Shown here piece by piece: positions 44,064 through 46,366 of a stretch of 46,366 bases of DNA (position 1 is its first letter; each line of letters starts with the position of its first letter). The notes beneath the pieces were generated by a model. That model searched no databases, was not told the DNA's origin, and saw only the letters and a list, made by a program, of their open reading frames with translations. Made by a program: the position numbers and the translations under genes. The stretch is taken from positions 372,491 to 418,856 of the forward strand of contig MNCI01004604.1 in NCBI GenBank assembly GCA_015680685.1, written 5' to 3'. This DNA is from Gnetum montanum (lineage: Eukaryota > Streptophyta > Gnetopsida > Gnetales > Gnetaceae).

Positions 44064-44878
44064 TCACTTCAGTAATTTTTTGATCTTTTTTGTTTTAATG
44101 TTAGACGATTTTTCAACCAGTATGATCCGGTATTCAGCGTCACCTTTGCTGATTACATTAAAAGGCAATTCAGCCCAAGGGACCTCTGATGGAATGTTTT
44201 TTGTGTTAGCGCTTCTGGATATTTCAGTGTCCCTAGGGACCTCTATATTAGTTTCTACTAGAGGAGGCACAGACGTTTCTGTTCGAGGAGGTTTTTGCTC
44301 CACGTTGGAAGATTTGCTATTTACTGACGATCGTGGGTTTTTGTCATTTTGGCTAGGCTCTTCAAGTTTGACTTTCGAGCCTTGGTCCATGTCGATATGC
44401 GATGAAATAATAGGTGTAACGGCTTCGCCATGTATGACGATTTCTCCGCCTTCATAAGGCAAATGGATTTCTTAATGGATAGGGGAAGAGACGGCTCTCA
44501 GTTGTGCTAACCAGGGTCTTCCCAATATCAGGTTGAATCCTGGCATCTCGTCCACTACGAGGAATTTAGCAGATGTCGGGAATTGATCTCCTGCTATAAA
44601 GTCTAAGGTTATTGAGCCTTTCACCATTACATGTGACCCACTGAATGACTTTAAACATGTAGTCATGGCTGGTTTTAGTAGTTCAGTAAGCCCCAGCTGC
44701 TTGATAATGTGGTATGGCATGACGTTTGTCGCAGCTCCATCGTCTACATGGACCCTATGTATTTTAAATAGGTTTATACAGATTGTTATGAACATGGGAG
44801 CTGTTGTCACCTCCTTTGTTCTTTTGTCAACTTTAATGTTGTCGTCATGGAAGTTTAGGGGCTTGGTGTAGTCCCGCG
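44064..44878 (-). pseudogene. E4 aspartic protease region
   Basis: The minus strand encodes the Gag-Pol-processing protease. The active-site block HVDDGAATNV lies near 44745 (D-G-A at the D-S/T-G position) and ILGRPWLAQL near 44510. A TAA at 44472-44474 interrupts it just after SSPIH; E1 has Gln there. The frame then continues through a hydrophilic tail (PYEGGEIVIHGE) to a stop at 44064. It is in a different frame from gag upstream, whereas in E1 the corresponding region is in a single frame, so a small indel near 44880 is likely. The RT half of pol resumes only beyond the antisense gene. Confidence 0.8.
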
Positions 44879-46366
44879 GGGTGAGAACATCACCGCATGG
44901 ATGGAAGGTTCCTTTGGGGGTAGATCCTCACTCACCGGGATCGATGTTAACATGTGTACTAGAGCTTCCCGATGTGTTTGAGACGTTAAGACTAAGTCAT
45001 ACAAGCTTAGTGAAGTGTTTTTTTGTTTTAATGCTTGCGTGACTTGTGTCAAGGCGGTTGCAAAGTTTTCACTGGTTAGGGTGTTTCTATCAGCGCTGAT
45101 TGGATCCATTGAACCCAACAGTTTTATCTCCCGCCTTGTTGGTTTGTCAGTTTTCGGAGCTGTTGTTTCGGACGATTCATGTTTTCCAGATGGCTCGCCT
45201 TCATTGCCTGTGCTTGGTTGATCAGTAGGTGATGACATGGGCACGGAGTTGAGGGGAGTGGGCTTAGGTGGCCCCAGAGCTAACCTTTGGCATTCATTCT
45301 CCATACATTCACGCGCAAGTCTATCTCCGGGACGTTCTCACGTGCGGCGTGGAGGTGCCGTTGGTTTTGACATTTCAGTTTGTGCGGGGAGTTTTACCAC
45401 ATATGGGGTTGGACGGGGTGACTCCTGTACTGCTGGACGTGCCTGGTTAGAGGGTTGGGCAGGCACCCTAACAACGTAGGGCTTAGGTTGAGGTTGTGTT
45501 TATGACACAGCAGCTTGGTAGTCCTGGGGACCTTTAGGTATTCTAATGACAAATGGGGTTGGTTTGGGTGAAGGCTGGGCCTCCGCTGTTACGGTTGCTG
45601 AGGGTACTCGGACCATGAAAGGAGTAGGCCGGTTATTCGGAGTTTGTGTGTTCAGGGGAGTGACAGGAGGGACCCGCACCACATATGGCTTATCGCGTGT
45701 CGTGGTGTTAGGTGTAGGCGCAGGGACAGGCATGCGAACTACAAAAGGTTTCTGGGATGTTGGCCACGTATATTCGGGAGATATAGCGTTAACGTAAGAT
45801 GGCTCAGAATCATCGTCAAGGCAGATTGTACTGATGGTGTATGGTGCCTCTTTAGTGTTTAAAGGGTCTTTATAGACTCCCATAGCTTGATTTTGTGGTT
45901 GAATCGGGTTTGCTTCGTCGAAGGTGATTTGGCCTTCATCGATCATTCGCTGCAGGTCCTGCTTCAAGGTGAAACAGTAATCTGTTCCGTGCCCGTTTCG
46001 TTGATGGTAATCGCAAAAGCGATCCATCCTGAAGCCTTTAGGTACAGGGGGCTCATCCGGCATTGCTAGGCTTGGGTTCTGAACGAGTTGACAGAACCGG
46101 TCATGTCTCTGGATGGCCGCGGGAGATAACTGTTTATGCTGCATTAAACCGGCCTTTAGGAGCTGGTCAAAAAGTAGGGATGGCTTCATGGGCAGGGGTG
46201 TATATTGAGAGGGTTCTTTCCTCTCAAAGTTGCGTGTGCGGTTCGTTGGATTATACTATGACGATGGTTTTGGCGCAGTCGTTGGAGTTGGTTTGTTGTA
46301 ATTAGCAGGGGCTTGAGGCGGCCTAGTTTGTTGTTGTGCCCCTGCTATCGATGCTATAGTCGTTTT
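44855..46366 (-). pseudogene. E4 gag (5' part outside window)
   Basis: Structural polyprotein. The minus strand from the window edge encodes a Pro/Gln-rich segment (one TAG at 46256-46258), NFERKEPSQYTPLP, then the zinc-knuckle-like CDYHQRNGHGTDYC (near 46000; C-x2-H-x4-H-x4-C). A repeated proline-rich tail follows with several PFVVRVP/PYVVRVP units (45.75-45.4 kb). A TAA at 45500 interrupts the tail, and the same frame continues from 45499 to a stop at 44855 near the protease. It is homologous to E2 gag. The CCHC-like knuckle with His in the second position is common in plant Tat/Athila-type Gag. Confidence 0.85.

Larger units (their letters stand above)
32193..46366 (-). mobile_element. E4: most complete Tat/Ogre-like element, 5' end outside window
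   Basis: On the minus strand: gag (from beyond 46366 to 44.9 kb), protease (44.9-44.06 kb), hairpin array, antisense foreign gene (39228-43469, plus strand), 30 bp array, RT-RNase H-integrase (38301-34825), hairpin array, 3' non-coding region, polypurine tract and 3' LTR (32193-33506). LTR and PPT match the E2 family. Damage is limited: three stops in the protease/RT coding, one gag stop plus the stop at 45500, a gag/protease frame change and an integrase active-site change. It is the least decayed of the four. Confidence 0.9.

Overview
The window is repetitive nuclear DNA of a land plant. I see no host single-copy gene, rRNA, tRNA or CRISPR array. It is built almost entirely from four nested Ty3/gypsy LTR retrotransposons, here called E1 to E4. 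They resemble the Tat/Ogre group: internal regions are very long, the pol proteins carry a degenerate RNase H followed by a second, archaeal-type RNase H, and a long non-pol segment separates the protease from reverse transcriptase. The species cannot be named from the sequence.

Layout. E3 (+ strand, 23779-32192 visible) is the outermost element. E1 (- strand, window start to 23778) is inserted in E3's internal region. E2 (- strand, 7027-14069) is inserted in E1. E4 (- strand, 32193 to window end) is inserted in E3's 3' LTR. E1: 5' LTR 22146-23778, gag and protease 21.7-18.0 kb, foreign gene 6.1-17.6 kb (interrupted by E2), pol 5.3-2.1 kb, partial 3' LTR 1-727. E2 is an internally deleted copy: LTR, gag, integrase tail, LTR. 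E3 keeps foreign-gene exons 2 and 3, pol and most of a 3' LTR. E4 keeps its 3' LTR, pol, the foreign gene, protease and most of gag.

The main discovery is the foreign gene. E1, E3 and E4 each carry, between protease and reverse transcriptase and on the strand opposite to gag-pol, the same spliced gene. In E4 it resolves into eight exons (39228-43469). Exon lengths sum to an exact multiple of three (1,048 codons plus stop), with two internal stops. Its N-terminal third resembles the FCP1/NIF-like HAD phosphatase fold, but the catalytic aspartates are gone in the same way in all three copies. The middle resembles plant transposon-associated (mobile-domain-like) proteins; the C-terminal part is a coiled coil with an acidic tail. 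Exon positions and intron phases agree between E1 and E4 (and E3 where visible), so the gene was acquired once and has travelled with the element.

Two repeat systems accompany it. (1) Each element family has its own short palindromic motif in the U3 of its LTR (E2/E4 GCGTATACGC; E1 GCTACGTAGC; E3 a CTCACGCTGA-like motif), and the same family-specific motif recurs in the leader and/or intron 1 of that element's antisense gene. (2) Arrays of AGTTTA followed by a short inverted repeat sit at the same module junctions in each element; the arms differ between arrays but stay complementary. I infer a possible motif-directed antisilencing or regulatory system carried by the element; that role is a hypothesis.

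All copies are decayed by stops, frameshifts and many C-to-T type changes, as expected of old methylated insertions. An inverted 0.45 kb piece bounded by single Ns at 3842 and 4298 looks like an assembly error.
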